Source: Planctomycetaceae bacterium | GTDB lineage: Bacteria > Planctomycetota > Planctomycetia > Pirellulales > Pirellulaceae | DNA length: 64,000 nt | Assembly (NCBI GenBank): GCA_024642205.1 | Contig: JAHEBQ010000026.1 | Coordinates: 1 to 64,000 of the forward strand | Direction: 5' to 3' | Part shown: piece by piece, positions 43,921 through 53,285 of the stretch | Layout of the letters: every line of letters starts with the position of its first letter | Numbering within the stretch: position 1 is the stretch's first letter | Program-made: the position numbers and the translations under genes | The notes under the pieces: generated by a model | Database searches by the model: none | Seen by the model: the letters and a program-made list of their open reading frames with translations, nothing else | Told to the model about the DNA's origin: nothing

Positions 43921-45144
43921 TCAATCAAATGGCAAAAACTTCACCAGCTCACCTGCCGGGTGATGACTTGAATCGGCGGAAAAATAGATCAGCCCATCCG
44001 CATCTCCCAACGCCAACAGATCTGAGGATCCTCGCCAAACCAGCGGCTTGAATTTTCGCACCGAAGTACTATCGGACACACAACTTGCCGGCCAATAGGT
44101 GGGGCGGTCTCCACGTGTCTCGTGCGGCAAACTCAACTCACCAAACACCGCTTGACAATCGTCGAGTCGGCCACCCATCTGCCTGCGAATCGCGGCTCGC
44201 ACAAACAATTGAAATCCGACCAGACTGCTGACGGGATTGCCCGGCAAACCAAAAACGCAAGTCTGCCTGTCACCACGACCAAGGACGCCAAACCAAATCG
44301 GCTTGCCCGGTTTCACGAAGACTTTGTGAAAAACCTCCCGGACGCCGAGCTCCTTCAATATTCCGGGAACCAGGTCCATCGTACCGGCAGAAACACCACC
44401 GGAAAGTATCAGCAAGTCGTGGTCAAGCCCCCCGCTGATCTTCTCCCCCAATGCGGCCAGGTCATCTCGCCCCACTCCCAGGTCCGTGACACTCAAACCC
44501 AAACTGCGTGCCATCGCAATCAACATCGGACCGTTGCTGTTGCGAATCTGACCACGTGCCGGAACCGACGCACAGTCAACCAATTCGTTTCCCGTCGGCA
44601 AGACTGCGACCGTTGGCTTGTTGGCGACATCAACTACATGGGCTCCGACTTCGGCCAGCAGTCCAATGTCCGTGGGGCGAACCACATGCCCCTTGGTAAA
44701 CACCGTTTGGCCCTTGCGAAAATTAATGCCACAACGCAAGACGTGCTTTTCCGCCGCTAGAGATTCGATGTTCAGCGTGACCCATTGTCTTCCACCTGCA
44801 CATTCCGACTCGGTCTGTTCAACCATCACGACCGCATCCGCTCCTTCCGGGATCTGAGCACCTGTCATGATTTTCGCCGACTGGCCGGAACCCAGTACGC
44901 ACGCAGGACTATCGCCTGCAATGATTGTCTCGACAACCTCCAGGCGTTTGAGACCGGTGGCGACGTCCGCACTTCGCACGGCGTATCCGTCCATCACTGA
45001 TTTGTCGTGAGGCGGTGAATTCACATCGGCTATCACGTCGACCGCGAGGACATGACCGACCAGGTTTGCCAGCGAAGTCGACTCGACGGGAAGCGGTGTG
45101 ATCGTCTGGGCCAGTAACTGGAATGCTTGTTCAATGGAAATCAT
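43921..45144 (-). CDS. moeA: Molybdopterin molybdenumtransferase MoeA
   Basis: 407 residues, normal length. Motifs in order: SPPHDKSVMDGYAVRSADV, KIMTGAQIPEGADAVVMVEQTE, LPTGNELVD, RNSNGPML, LLILSGGVSAGTMDLV, KPGKPIWFG and VFGLPGNPVSSLVGFQLFV. MoeA inserts molybdate into adenylylated molybdopterin to complete the molybdenum cofactor. Its ATG overlaps the stop of the amidotransferase gene upstream (ATGA), and lnt follows by 16 bases, so the three genes form a leftward operon. No molybdoenzyme is in the window. Confidence 0.97.
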   Translation of the reverse strand: MISIEQAFQLLAQTITPLPVESTSLANLVGHVLAVDVIADVNSPPHDKSVMDGYAVRSADVATGLKRLEVVETIIAGDSPACVLGSGQSAKIMTGAQIPEGADAVVMVEQTESECAGGRQWVTLNIESLAAEKHVLRCGINFRKGQTVFTKGHVVRPTDIGLLAEVGAHVVDVANKPTVAVLPTGNELVDCASVPARGQIRNSNGPMLIAMARSLGLSVTDLGVGRDDLAALGEKISGGLDHDLLILSGGVSAGTMDLVPGILKELGVREVFHKVFVKPGKPIWFGVLGRGDRQTCVFGLPGNPVSSLVGFQLFVRAAIRRQMGGRLDDCQAVFGELSLPHETRGDRPTYWPASCVSDSTSVRKFKPLVWRGSSDLLALGDADGLIYFSADSSHHPAGELVKFLPFD

Positions 45145-45731
45145 GGCCCGGATATCTCAACAAAGTTTCGAAGCAAATCAATTCCCCGTTCGGTCAAAAA
45201 GCTCTCCGGATGGAACTGAACGCCAAACGTAGGAAAGCACTTGTGCTGGACAGCCATGATTTCTCGCGAACCGTCGGGCGCCTTCGCCCACGCACTGACT
45301 TTGAATTCATCGGAAAGCGTATCTGGACGGATGACGAGGCTATGGTAACGCGTTGCAACCATCGGGTTGGGCAGCCCGGCAAAAATGGCTTCGCCATTGT
45401 GTTCAATCTGGTCGGTCTTGCCATGCATCAATTGCTCCGCGCGAACGATCTTGCCGCCAGTCGCCTGACCGATCGACTGATGCCCCAAACAAACGCCGAG
45501 AAGTGGAATTTTCCCATGAAAGCGACTTACACATTCGACGGATATTCCAGCTTCATTCGGTGTGCATGGGCCAGGGGAAATGATGATATGTGTCGGCCCC
45601 AGTCGCTCGATCGCTTCCGTCGTAATTTTGTCATTACGATGCACCTCAATCTCCAGTCCGGCGTTGAGCTCGCCGAGCCGTTGAACGAGGTTGTAGGTGA
45701 ACGAGTCATAGTTATCAACGATCAGAATCAT
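45141..45731 (-). CDS. trpG: Anthranilate/aminodeoxychorismate synthase glutamine amidotransferase
   Basis: 196 residues from ATG 45731 (MILIVDNYDSFTYNLVQ), standard for TrpG/PabA; the ORF extends 46 codons upstream without family sequence. Class I amidotransferase motifs are IIISPGPCTPNEAGIS, the nucleophile in LLGVCLGHQSIGQATGG and the catalytic His-Glu in FGVQFHPESFLTERG. It supplies ammonia from glutamine to chorismate for anthranilate or p-aminobenzoate; sequence alone cannot decide which. The stop overlaps moeA by four bases. A palindrome lies 50 bases ahead of the start. Confidence 0.93.
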   Translation of the reverse strand: MILIVDNYDSFTYNLVQRLGELNAGLEIEVHRNDKITTEAIERLGPTHIIISPGPCTPNEAGISVECVSRFHGKIPLLGVCLGHQSIGQATGGKIVRAEQLMHGKTDQIEHNGEAIFAGLPNPMVATRYHSLVIRPDTLSDEFKVSAWAKAPDGSREIMAVQHKCFPTFGVQFHPESFLTERGIDLLRNFVEISGP

Positions 45732-45780
45732 GAATGTTTTCCGGGGTATCAAGCCACCTGCAGGATCGTTTTTTGCTAGC

Positions 45781-45809
45781 AAACCATTATCCACATAAAT
45801 GGTTTTTTT
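45781..45809. promoter_or_regulatory. Palindrome between trpG and the DegT-family gene
   Basis: AAACCATT, a nine-base spacer, AATGGTTT with a T-run on the plus strand. It sits in the divergent promoter region, 50 bases from the trpG start. It could be an operator or a weak terminator facing right; the stem is AT-rich. Function not established. Confidence 0.45.
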
Positions 45810-45918
45810 GTTAAGGGATCGTATTCTATTGACCCATCTCCGGCGGCTATCTATTTTCGCGTCACGCAATGACTGCGTTTACGAATTTTGCCGCCATTTT
45901 GCCCAAGGAAGAGGCTTT

Positions 45919-47118
45919 ATGACCATCCAAAATCTACGTGTCAACCACGGCACCGAGACGAGTTCCGTTACATCCGCTCCACTTCTTGATGTCGGAAGGG
46001 GAAATCTGCCACTGAAAGAAGAAATCATGGAGGTGGTTTCAGACATCATCGACACGGGTTGGTTCATCGGAGGACCCCATGTCAAACAGCTGGAAGATGC
46101 CGTTGCCGAAGTCAGTCAGACACAGTTTGCGATCGGTTGCGCTTCCGGAAGTGACGCAATCCTGCTGGCGCTTATGGCCATCGGAATCGAACCTGGCGAC
46201 GAAGTCATTTGTCCCAGCTTTACCTTCTTTGCCACTGCGAGTGCGATCCATCGCCTGGGCGGCAAACCTGTATTTGTTGATATTGAACCCAAGTCGTTCA
46301 ACCTGGATGTCCACAAAATCGAATCATTGATCACGGAGAAAACGAAAGCGATCATTCCCGTCCATTTGTTTGGCCAGTGCGCGGACATGGATCCAATTAT
46401 GGATATTGCCAGAAAGCACGACTTGAGAATCATCGAAGATTGCGCCCAGTCCATTGGTGCTACTGACTCGGATCGGGCCGCGGGAAGCATGGGTGCGATT
46501 GGATGTTTCAGTTTTTATCCAACCAAGAACCTTGGAGGATTCGGCGACGGTGGCATGCTCACGACCAATGATCCAGCGCTCGCCGATCGATTGCGATTAC
46601 TCGCCAACCACGGTATGCAACCGCGGTATTACCATGTGGAAGTCGGTATCAATAGTCGCCTGGATGCCATTCAGGCCGCTGTTCTAAACGCAAAAATGCA
46701 ATACTTGAGAGAGTATTCTGAACAACGAAAACAGAACGCGACACGGTACCGGAAATTGATGCTTGAATCCGGTCTCAGCTCACTTGTTTCGATTCCCTCT
46801 ACGTTGCCGCGTTGCGGTCATGTTTGGAACCAGTTTACCATCCGAATACCCAATGGACGCCGTGACGAGGTTCGCCAACAGCTCGCCGAAATGAATGTCG
46901 GCAGCGAAGTTTATTATCCTGTGCCCCTGCATCAACAGGAATGTTTTGCCTACTTGCGAGACGAAACGGGCCCCCTGCCCGAGACGGAACGAGCCGCCCA
47001 AGAGGTGCTAAGTCTGCCGATATTCCCGGAGATAACCGAGCAAGAGCAACGATACGTGGTTGATTGCCTGGCCAAGGCACTGGGCGCGAGCGCAGTACAA
47101 CTTCGGATGGTGGGCTAG
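45919..47118 (+). CDS. DegT/DnrJ/EryC1-family PLP aminotransferase
   Basis: 399 residues from ATG 45919, with AAGGAAGAGG upstream; the ORF opens at 45799. Motifs: FIGGPHVKQLEDAVAEVSQTQFAIGCASGSDAILLAL, VICPSFTFFATASAI, RIIEDCAQSIGA and FSFYPTKNLGGFGDGG, where Lys forms the Schiff base. These enzymes aminate nucleotide-linked keto-sugars for surface glycans or antibiotics. Leader residues MTIQNLRVNHGTE are unremarkable. It is divergent from the trpG operon and monocistronic; its sugar substrate cannot be read from context. Confidence 0.95.
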   Translation: MTIQNLRVNHGTETSSVTSAPLLDVGRGNLPLKEEIMEVVSDIIDTGWFIGGPHVKQLEDAVAEVSQTQFAIGCASGSDAILLALMAIGIEPGDEVICPSFTFFATASAIHRLGGKPVFVDIEPKSFNLDVHKIESLITEKTKAIIPVHLFGQCADMDPIMDIARKHDLRIIEDCAQSIGATDSDRAAGSMGAIGCFSFYPTKNLGGFGDGGMLTTNDPALADRLRLLANHGMQPRYYHVEVGINSRLDAIQAAVLNAKMQYLREYSEQRKQNATRYRKLMLESGLSSLVSIPSTLPRCGHVWNQFTIRIPNGRRDEVRQQLAEMNVGSEVYYPVPLHQQECFAYLRDETGPLPETERAAQEVLSLPIFPEITEQEQRYVVDCLAKALGASAVQLRMVG

Positions 47119-47269
47119 ATTGAAATCTGAAATCGCAAATGGTAACCAGGGAGAAACCCAGCGGTTCACTCCCCGGTTATCGATTTCACGGGGGACCGGT
47201 TCTGGGACCCCACATGAATTCAACAAGTCTCGGTAATCCAGCCGGATTGGCGGAGAAGACAGCTGAATT

Positions 47270-49516
47270 CTACCGTGGTCCAGCGGGCAGATGATCCAAG
47301 AAATAATTGGTCATCAGCTTGCGCAAATGCACACTTGTGTTTTCGCCTTCGTTGATCGAATGCGAACGATTTGGATAAGCCATCATGGAAAACTGCCTGT
47401 CCTGCTTGACCAATTCGTTGATTAACAACTCAATGGTCTGATAGTGACAATTGTCATCTCCGGTTCCATGAACAATCAGCAAATTTCCCTTGAGGTGTTT
47501 CGCAAAATGGATCGGCGAACCGTTTCGGTAACCGTCCGGATTCTTCGCGGGCGTATTCATGTACCGCTCCTGGTAAATCGAATCGTAGTACCGCATGTCC
47601 GGCACCGGTGCTATCGAAACACCAGTGTGGTACAGGTCGGGATACTTGAACATCGCGTTAAGCGTCATTGAACCGCCACCACTCCAGCCCCAGACACCGA
47701 CGCGACTGGCGTCCAGCCAGGGAAAGTGACTGACAATCCCTTTGACCGCAGAGGCCTGGTCGCTAGCGGGCAAAATACCGATTTTTTCATAAATGATTTT
47801 CCGAAAATCACGACCGCGTGGAACATTTGTTCCGCGATTATCAATGCTGCAGACTGCGTATCCTTGTTCGGCGAGCATGCGATGCCACAGGTAGTTATTG
47901 CCGCCCCAGGCGTTGGTCACTGTCGTTCCGACCGGCTCGCCATACACGTGAACAATCAACGGGTACTTTCGGAACGGGTCAAAATTTGCTGGCTTGATCA
48001 ACCACGCATCCAATAACGCTCCGTCGCCGACATTGACGCGAAGAAACATCGATTCGACCGGAATAAGCGCGTTTACTGCCTGCCTGGCGTTATCATTGGA
48101 AATGATTTGCCGCACCAATGTGTGTGCCGGTAACTCGACCAGATCCGTGATCGGTGGTTGCCCAAAACTCGAGTAGGTATGAAACGCAACTGTTCCATCT
48201 GGCGAAATGTCGTAGGAATTTGTGCCGGGAAAACTGTCGGGCGTTACGCGGATGGATTCGCCTCCCGTCAACGGCGAACGGTAAAGATACCTGTCTGTCG
48301 GTTTGTCCGGCGACGCAATGAAATAAACCGAATCGCCGGTTACACGCACCAGTTCAAACGCATCAAACTGGCCCGAAGTCACCCGTTTCATCTCGCCCGT
48401 CATTGCGTCAACCAGGTAAATATGACGCCAACCATCGCGTTCGCTGATCCAGACGAATTGCTTCCCGTCATTAACCTCAATGTCATCATCACAGGCTTCA
48501 ACCCAGGCCGCATCGGTATCCTTGAACAGCTCCCGAGTTTCGCCCGTCGTCGTGTCCGCCAGTCGCACTGAATTCTGGTTTTGATCGCGGTTGAGTTGCT
48601 GGACCATGACCTGGTCGTCGCCGGTCCACCTCGCACGGGGAATGTAATTCTCGCGTGGGTCGCCGGGAACTTCCAACCATTGCGTCGTTCCCTCGTTGAG
48701 ATTCACAACACCCAGACGAACGGCTGAATTTGCTTGCCCTGGCTTGGTGTGCTTGAATTTCTTGACTGTTGGATAAAGCGAATCCGTATTGTTGATTAAC
48801 GTGAATTCGCCGACTTCGGAAGTGTCGAATTCCCAGAACAAGATCTTTTGACTGTCGGGACTCCAACGAAAACCGTCTCTCAAATCGAACTCTTCTTCGT
48901 AGACCCAATCTGAAGTGCCATTGATAATATCGGGTGTCCGCTTTGCGGTAATTTTCTTGACATCCGCGGTCAATACGTCTTCCACGTAGACATCGCCCTC
49001 AGAAACGTAGCCCACCTTTTTTCCATCCGGTGAAAGTTTGGCGAACATCAGCGATGCCGATGGGCGATCGCTGCCGATTTGGCGAAGCGTGTTGGCAGTC
49101 CGATTCATCAACCAGTAGTCGCCGCGAGTATGTCGTCGCCAGACCTTGCGGGTGTTGGTAAAAATCAACGCAAGGTTTCGATCCGCGGACCATTGATGAT
49201 GGGCAATCGTCAACGGTTTGTCCCGTCCCGGGGGAAGCAACTGGGTCGCGGGAATCAGAACGGTTTCCTGGTTCGTTTTTGGATCAACCGCTACCAGGTC
49301 GACGGCACCTTCAATCGTCGGCGAGGGTATGTTGCGAATAAAACTGGAGCCTTCGGTTTCCCAGGTGGGAAAAAATGTATCAGTTGCAAATCGGTCCGAA
49401 GCAAATATCGATTCCACAGAGAGTGATTGTTGTGGTGCGGGTACCTGCCGGGCAAAGCCCTGGGAGGCAGAAAGAAATAAGAACAAACCAGCAAAGAAGC
49501 GAATTGATGTTTTCAT
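47270..49516 (-). CDS. Secreted S9 family (DPP-IV-like) prolyl oligopeptidase
   Basis: 748 residues from ATG 49516 with a signal peptide (IRFFAGLFLFLSASQGFA). An eight-bladed N-terminal beta-propeller domain (about 40-480; VYVEDVLTADVKKITA, WSPDSQKILFWEFDTSEVGEF, VWISERDGWRHIYLVD) is followed by the peptidase domain. Nucleophile elbow is GVWGWSGGGSMTLNAM; the acid is in VHGTGDDNCHYQ and His in YPNRSHSINEG. The EEFDLRDGFRW segment includes the paired Glu that binds the substrate N-terminus in DPP-IV. It removes X-Pro or X-Ala dipeptides from peptide N-termini outside the cytoplasm. Confidence 0.95.
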   Translation of the reverse strand: MKTSIRFFAGLFLFLSASQGFARQVPAPQQSLSVESIFASDRFATDTFFPTWETEGSSFIRNIPSPTIEGAVDLVAVDPKTNQETVLIPATQLLPPGRDKPLTIAHHQWSADRNLALIFTNTRKVWRRHTRGDYWLMNRTANTLRQIGSDRPSASLMFAKLSPDGKKVGYVSEGDVYVEDVLTADVKKITAKRTPDIINGTSDWVYEEEFDLRDGFRWSPDSQKILFWEFDTSEVGEFTLINNTDSLYPTVKKFKHTKPGQANSAVRLGVVNLNEGTTQWLEVPGDPRENYIPRARWTGDDQVMVQQLNRDQNQNSVRLADTTTGETRELFKDTDAAWVEACDDDIEVNDGKQFVWISERDGWRHIYLVDAMTGEMKRVTSGQFDAFELVRVTGDSVYFIASPDKPTDRYLYRSPLTGGESIRVTPDSFPGTNSYDISPDGTVAFHTYSSFGQPPITDLVELPAHTLVRQIISNDNARQAVNALIPVESMFLRVNVGDGALLDAWLIKPANFDPFRKYPLIVHVYGEPVGTTVTNAWGGNNYLWHRMLAEQGYAVCSIDNRGTNVPRGRDFRKIIYEKIGILPASDQASAVKGIVSHFPWLDASRVGVWGWSGGGSMTLNAMFKYPDLYHTGVSIAPVPDMRYYDSIYQERYMNTPAKNPDGYRNGSPIHFAKHLKGNLLIVHGTGDDNCHYQTIELLINELVKQDRQFSMMAYPNRSHSINEGENTSVHLRKLMTNYFLDHLPAGPR

Positions 49517-49774
49517 GGGACTAGGTTTCGCCAAACTGTTGAATTTCTCGTGAAGCCCGTATTCTAGACCGCCAGGTCCACGCGACTAAAGGGGTTTCCG
49601 GCGAATGTACTGAATCAAACTTGGCCGAATTCATGAACAAGCGGGTCGCAAACTCGATGTTTGACGGAAGAACAAATCAAGAAATCCCACATTAATTCGT
49701 CGATTTCATTGCCGAGTGGCTGATCGCCGAACCGTGGTGGAAAAAAGGACCTCACGCTGGACCTGGGCTGCGAA

Positions 49775-50527
49775 TCAACCCCACCAGCCGCCGTTGATGT
49801 GAATTGTCTGCCCGGTCACATAGGATGACAGATCACTCGCCAGAAAGAGAACCACATCTGCAATTTCACTCGGCTCGCCAAACCGCCCCAGAGGAATCAT
49901 CTTGATCATCGCTTGACGATTCTCTTCTGGAATTGACTTTCCCATTTCGGTATCAACCACTCCGGGTGCGATTGCGTTGACACGAATGTTTTGACGCGCA
50001 AGTTCTTTGCTGAGGACTTTGGTCAGCGCCACCACACCTGCTTTCGCCGATGCATAATTGGCTTGGCCAAAAAAGCCCGTGACCGCCGCGAGCGACGCCA
50101 CGTTGACGATCACGCCACCCTCGTTTAGGTGATCGACCGCCGCTTTGCAGGAGTTGAATACGCCAGTCAAGTTGGTCTCGATCACATCAGACCACTCGGG
50201 TTGGCTCATTTTCTTGAAACTTCGGTCGCGAAGAATTCCCGCGTTATTGACCAGGATATCCAGTCCGCCAAATGCGTTGACTGCGGATTCGCACATTTGG
50301 GCCAACTGTTCCGGATGACGAACATCGGCCGGTGACGAAATACATCGGTCGCCCAGTTCCTCGACTGCGGTTGCAGCAATCTTTTTGTTCAGCCCATCTG
50401 GATCATCAAAGTAATTGACTACCAGGTTCGCGCCTGCCTGATGCAGCGATTTGGCCGTTGCCAGACCAATGCCCTGACCGGAGCCCGTCACGATTGCCGT
50501 TTTTCCGCATAGGTCAATTTGTCTCAT
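49775..50527 (-). CDS. fabG: FabG-like 3-oxoacyl-ACP/CoA reductase (SDR)
   Basis: 250 residues. Classical SDR: TAIVTGSGQGIGLATAKSL cofactor loop, LDILVNNAGILRD, active-site Ser in VNVASLAA, YASAKAG, and the PG motif in NAIAPGVVDTEM. The ending SSYVTGQTIHINGGWWG is typical of FabG/acetoacetyl-CoA reductases. It reduces 3-oxoacyl thioesters with NADPH. The neighbours are an enoyl-CoA hydratase and an AtuA-like gene, so beta-oxidation-type or polyhydroxyalkanoate metabolism is as likely as fatty-acid synthesis; it lies 227 bases after the hydratase gene. Confidence 0.9.
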   Translation of the reverse strand: MRQIDLCGKTAIVTGSGQGIGLATAKSLHQAGANLVVNYFDDPDGLNKKIAATAVEELGDRCISSPADVRHPEQLAQMCESAVNAFGGLDILVNNAGILRDRSFKKMSQPEWSDVIETNLTGVFNSCKAAVDHLNEGGVIVNVASLAAVTGFFGQANYASAKAGVVALTKVLSKELARQNIRVNAIAPGVVDTEMGKSIPEENRQAMIKMIPLGRFGEPSEIADVVLFLASDLSSYVTGQTIHINGGWWG

Positions 50528-50754
50528 ATTCAGTCCGATTTATTTGCGATTGTTGGAGCGAGCGGAGTCCAGGTCGATTGTACATTCATTGAGCCCTTCG
50601 CAACGCCTTACAGTAAGGTTTCGAGGAAGGAACCGCTACCAACGAAGGACATCATGGAACCGACCTCCGATGTCAACCAAGCCATCTGGCTGGGAAAGGA
50701 TGACATTGCCTTGCAATCCTTCAATTTCCATCGTTTGTTCCGTTTTTCGCGAGA

Positions 50755-51543
50755 CTATTCCATTTGCCATTTCGTTTTACGTTTTTCAAGAAACGCCGCC
50801 AGTCCTTCCCTCGCATCGGCAGTTTCGCGGGCTTCTGCCGATACGTCGATGGACATCGCAACTTCCTCGCCGAGTTTGCCGCCACTGCAAGCCTGGAGAT
50901 GCCGTTTGGTTATCGCGAGCGCAGATTTAGACCCTGTCAAAATCGATTTGATCAATGAATCTACTCTCGTTTGCAATCTCTCGGCCGGTTCAACTGCAAA
51001 AGCGAGTCCGAGCCCAAATGCTCTGTCTGCGGTCATTCGATCGCCACTAAGCAATAGTTGATTTGCAGCACCCTTACCGATTCGGCGAACGAGAAACGGC
51101 GTCACGATTGCCGCCGTGATCCCCCGTGCCGGTTCGGGCAACATGACAAACGCATTGTCGCTGGCCACTACAAAATCACAGGCGAGAATAAGTCCGACGC
51201 CGCCCGCCAGCACCGGCCCCTGCACGACCGCGATCGTTGGTACGCTCAGTTGAAACAAGCTCAGCAATAGACTGGCGTAAACTTCTGAGTCCCTTTGCCA
51301 TTCCTGTTTCCCGGACTCCGATGAGGCACGTTGTTGCATCTCAGCCAAGTCCATCCCGGCGCAAAACACACTCCCTTCGGCGCGCAAAACCAACAAGCGG
51401 AGTGTTTCGTCATTGGACAATTCCTCGACCGCAACCTTTAACTGTTCGATGAAACCTCGCGTCAGGGCATTGCGTTTTTCCGGTCGATCAAGCGAAATCA
51501 TTCCAATGCCTGACGCAATCGAAGATTTGACAAAGGTATCCAT
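50755..51543 (-). CDS. Enoyl-CoA hydratase/isomerase family protein
   Basis: 262 residues, crotonase fold. Motifs: GIGMISLDRPEKRNALTRGFIEQL, LVLRAEGSVFCAGMDLAEM (oxyanion hole), PTIAVVQGPVLAGGVGLILACDFVVAS (second oxyanion hole), and PEPARGITAAIVTPFLVRRIG in place of the catalytic Glu block. One of the two hydratase glutamates may be altered (LAGGVGLILA), so isomerase, hydratase or lyase chemistry is uncertain. Divergent from the AtuA-like gene, 144 bases apart, suggesting shared control. Confidence 0.9.
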   Translation of the reverse strand: MDTFVKSSIASGIGMISLDRPEKRNALTRGFIEQLKVAVEELSNDETLRLLVLRAEGSVFCAGMDLAEMQQRASSESGKQEWQRDSEVYASLLLSLFQLSVPTIAVVQGPVLAGGVGLILACDFVVASDNAFVMLPEPARGITAAIVTPFLVRRIGKGAANQLLLSGDRMTADRAFGLGLAFAVEPAERLQTRVDSLIKSILTGSKSALAITKRHLQACSGGKLGEEVAMSIDVSAEARETADAREGLAAFLEKRKTKWQME

Positions 51544-51687
51544 ATCGTGGTCCGGGTTTTGATTTCAAAATCTCATTCTAGTGATTCTCCATTACGGAAC
51601 ATAGTGACCCGGCGGTGCCTCGTCGACGTTCCCTTGATTCGTTAGAATTGCAAATCAATTCACCTCACCCTAATTGGACCGTCCACC

Positions 51688-53070
51688 ATGGCAGCTCGCA
51701 AAATCAAAAAAGAAAAAGTCCTGATTGCAAACGGACAGGGTTTCTGGGGCGATAGTATTCTCGGGCCAATCCGGCTGGTTAACGAAGGACCACTCGATTA
51801 TTTGACGCTTGACTACCTTGCGGAAGTCACCATGAGCATCATGCAGAAGCTGAAAAGTCGAGACCCCAACAAGGGCTATGCGACCGATTTCGTCGACATG
51901 TGTCGCCGCGTCCTACCGACTTGCCATAAAAAAGGGATCAAGATCATTGCTAATGCAGGCGGTGTTAACCCGATCGCCTGCCGGGAAGCGCTGGCCGAAG
52001 TGATTCGAGAACTCGGAATTACGGGCATGAAAATCGGGATCGTCGAAGGAGACGACATCCTGGGCGACCTGAAATCGCTGATCGACGGCGGCGAAGAGTT
52101 CAAGAATATGGACAACGGTCAACCACTCGAACCATTCCTCGACCGGGTCAAAACCGCCAATGTTTACATTGGTGCCGAACCGATTGTCGAGGCACTCCAG
52201 CAAGGAGCCGACATCGTGATTACGGGTCGCGCAACAGATCCCTCCATTGTGCTCGCACCGATGATGTACGAATTCGGCTGGTCGATGGAAGACATGAACC
52301 TGTTAGCTGCCGGTACGATCGCCGGTCACATCGTTGAGTGTGGCGCCCAGTGTACCGGTGGAAACTACGTTCACTGGAAAGAGATCCCCGAGATGGCGCG
52401 AATTGGATACCCGGTCATCGAAGCCCATCCCGACGGTACGTTTGCGGTCACCAAACACGCGGGCACCGGCGGCAGAGTTTCGATCGAGACGGTAACCTCG
52501 CAACTGGTTTACGAGATGAGCGATCCGGCCAATTACATCACGCCCGATTGCGTCGCTGATTTCACTTCAATTCAGCTCCAACCAGATGGCCCCGACCGAG
52601 TTGCCGTTTCCGGGATCAAAGGCCGACTGGCAACCGATACTTACAAGGTTTCGATTTCCTTTCACGAAGGCTACAAAGTCATCAGTCAGCTCACCGTCGC
52701 TGGTCCCGATGCGGTTGAAAAGGCCAAACTCTGTGCCGAGATCGTATTCGACCGAGTCGCGATGGACGGCGTGACGTTTTCCGAAGAGGAAAAATTCGTT
52801 GAAATTCTTGGTACCAATGCATGTCACGCCGGGATCGTTCCGGCACCCGAAAATCCGGCCGAGGTCATTCTTCGCATTGGAGCCAGAAGCAGTGATAAGT
52901 CGAAGCTGGATCGTCTTGGAATGGAAATTGTGCCGCTGGTGACCAGTGGACCGCCGGGAGTGACCGGATTTGCCGGTGGCCGTCCCAAAGCAACCGAAAT
53001 CATCAGCTATTGGCCGGCGCTGCTGAGCAAAGGCAAAATCCAAACAAAGGTCTCGGTAGAGGAGGTCTAG
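51688..53070 (+). CDS. AtuA-like (DUF1446) protein
   Basis: 460 residues of the acyclic terpene utilisation AtuA family. Blocks: VLIANGQGFWGDSILGPIRLV, YLTLDYLAEVTMSIM, GIKIIANAGGVNPIACREAL, DIVITGRATDPSIVLAPMMYEFGW, GHIVECGAQCTGGNYVHW and PDGTFAVTKHAGTGGRVSIETVTSQLVYEM. AtuA is needed for citronellol/geraniol degradation in Pseudomonas, but the biochemical role is unsettled and relatives occur in other acyl-CoA pathways. No carboxylase partner is here. Divergent from the enoyl-CoA hydratase gene. Confidence 0.92.
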   Translation: MAARKIKKEKVLIANGQGFWGDSILGPIRLVNEGPLDYLTLDYLAEVTMSIMQKLKSRDPNKGYATDFVDMCRRVLPTCHKKGIKIIANAGGVNPIACREALAEVIRELGITGMKIGIVEGDDILGDLKSLIDGGEEFKNMDNGQPLEPFLDRVKTANVYIGAEPIVEALQQGADIVITGRATDPSIVLAPMMYEFGWSMEDMNLLAAGTIAGHIVECGAQCTGGNYVHWKEIPEMARIGYPVIEAHPDGTFAVTKHAGTGGRVSIETVTSQLVYEMSDPANYITPDCVADFTSIQLQPDGPDRVAVSGIKGRLATDTYKVSISFHEGYKVISQLTVAGPDAVEKAKLCAEIVFDRVAMDGVTFSEEEKFVEILGTNACHAGIVPAPENPAEVILRIGARSSDKSKLDRLGMEIVPLVTSGPPGVTGFAGGRPKATEIISYWPALLSKGKIQTKVSVEEV

Positions 53071-53285
53071 CGAAAAGTCGTGGGCGAAGAATTTGGAAGA
53101 TGGATATTTCAACGGCATCCAACTGATTTACCCCGGTCTTTCTGGCAAAGCAGTGTCCCATATGCAGCGTCAAGATTTGATTTTTGGGAAGTGGACCAGG
53201 TCACGAGCCCTGATGATCAAAAAAAACACCAGCAGCCATGGGCTCGTCCACTTCGACAACCCTTATTCCCGGCTGTGAACGAACC

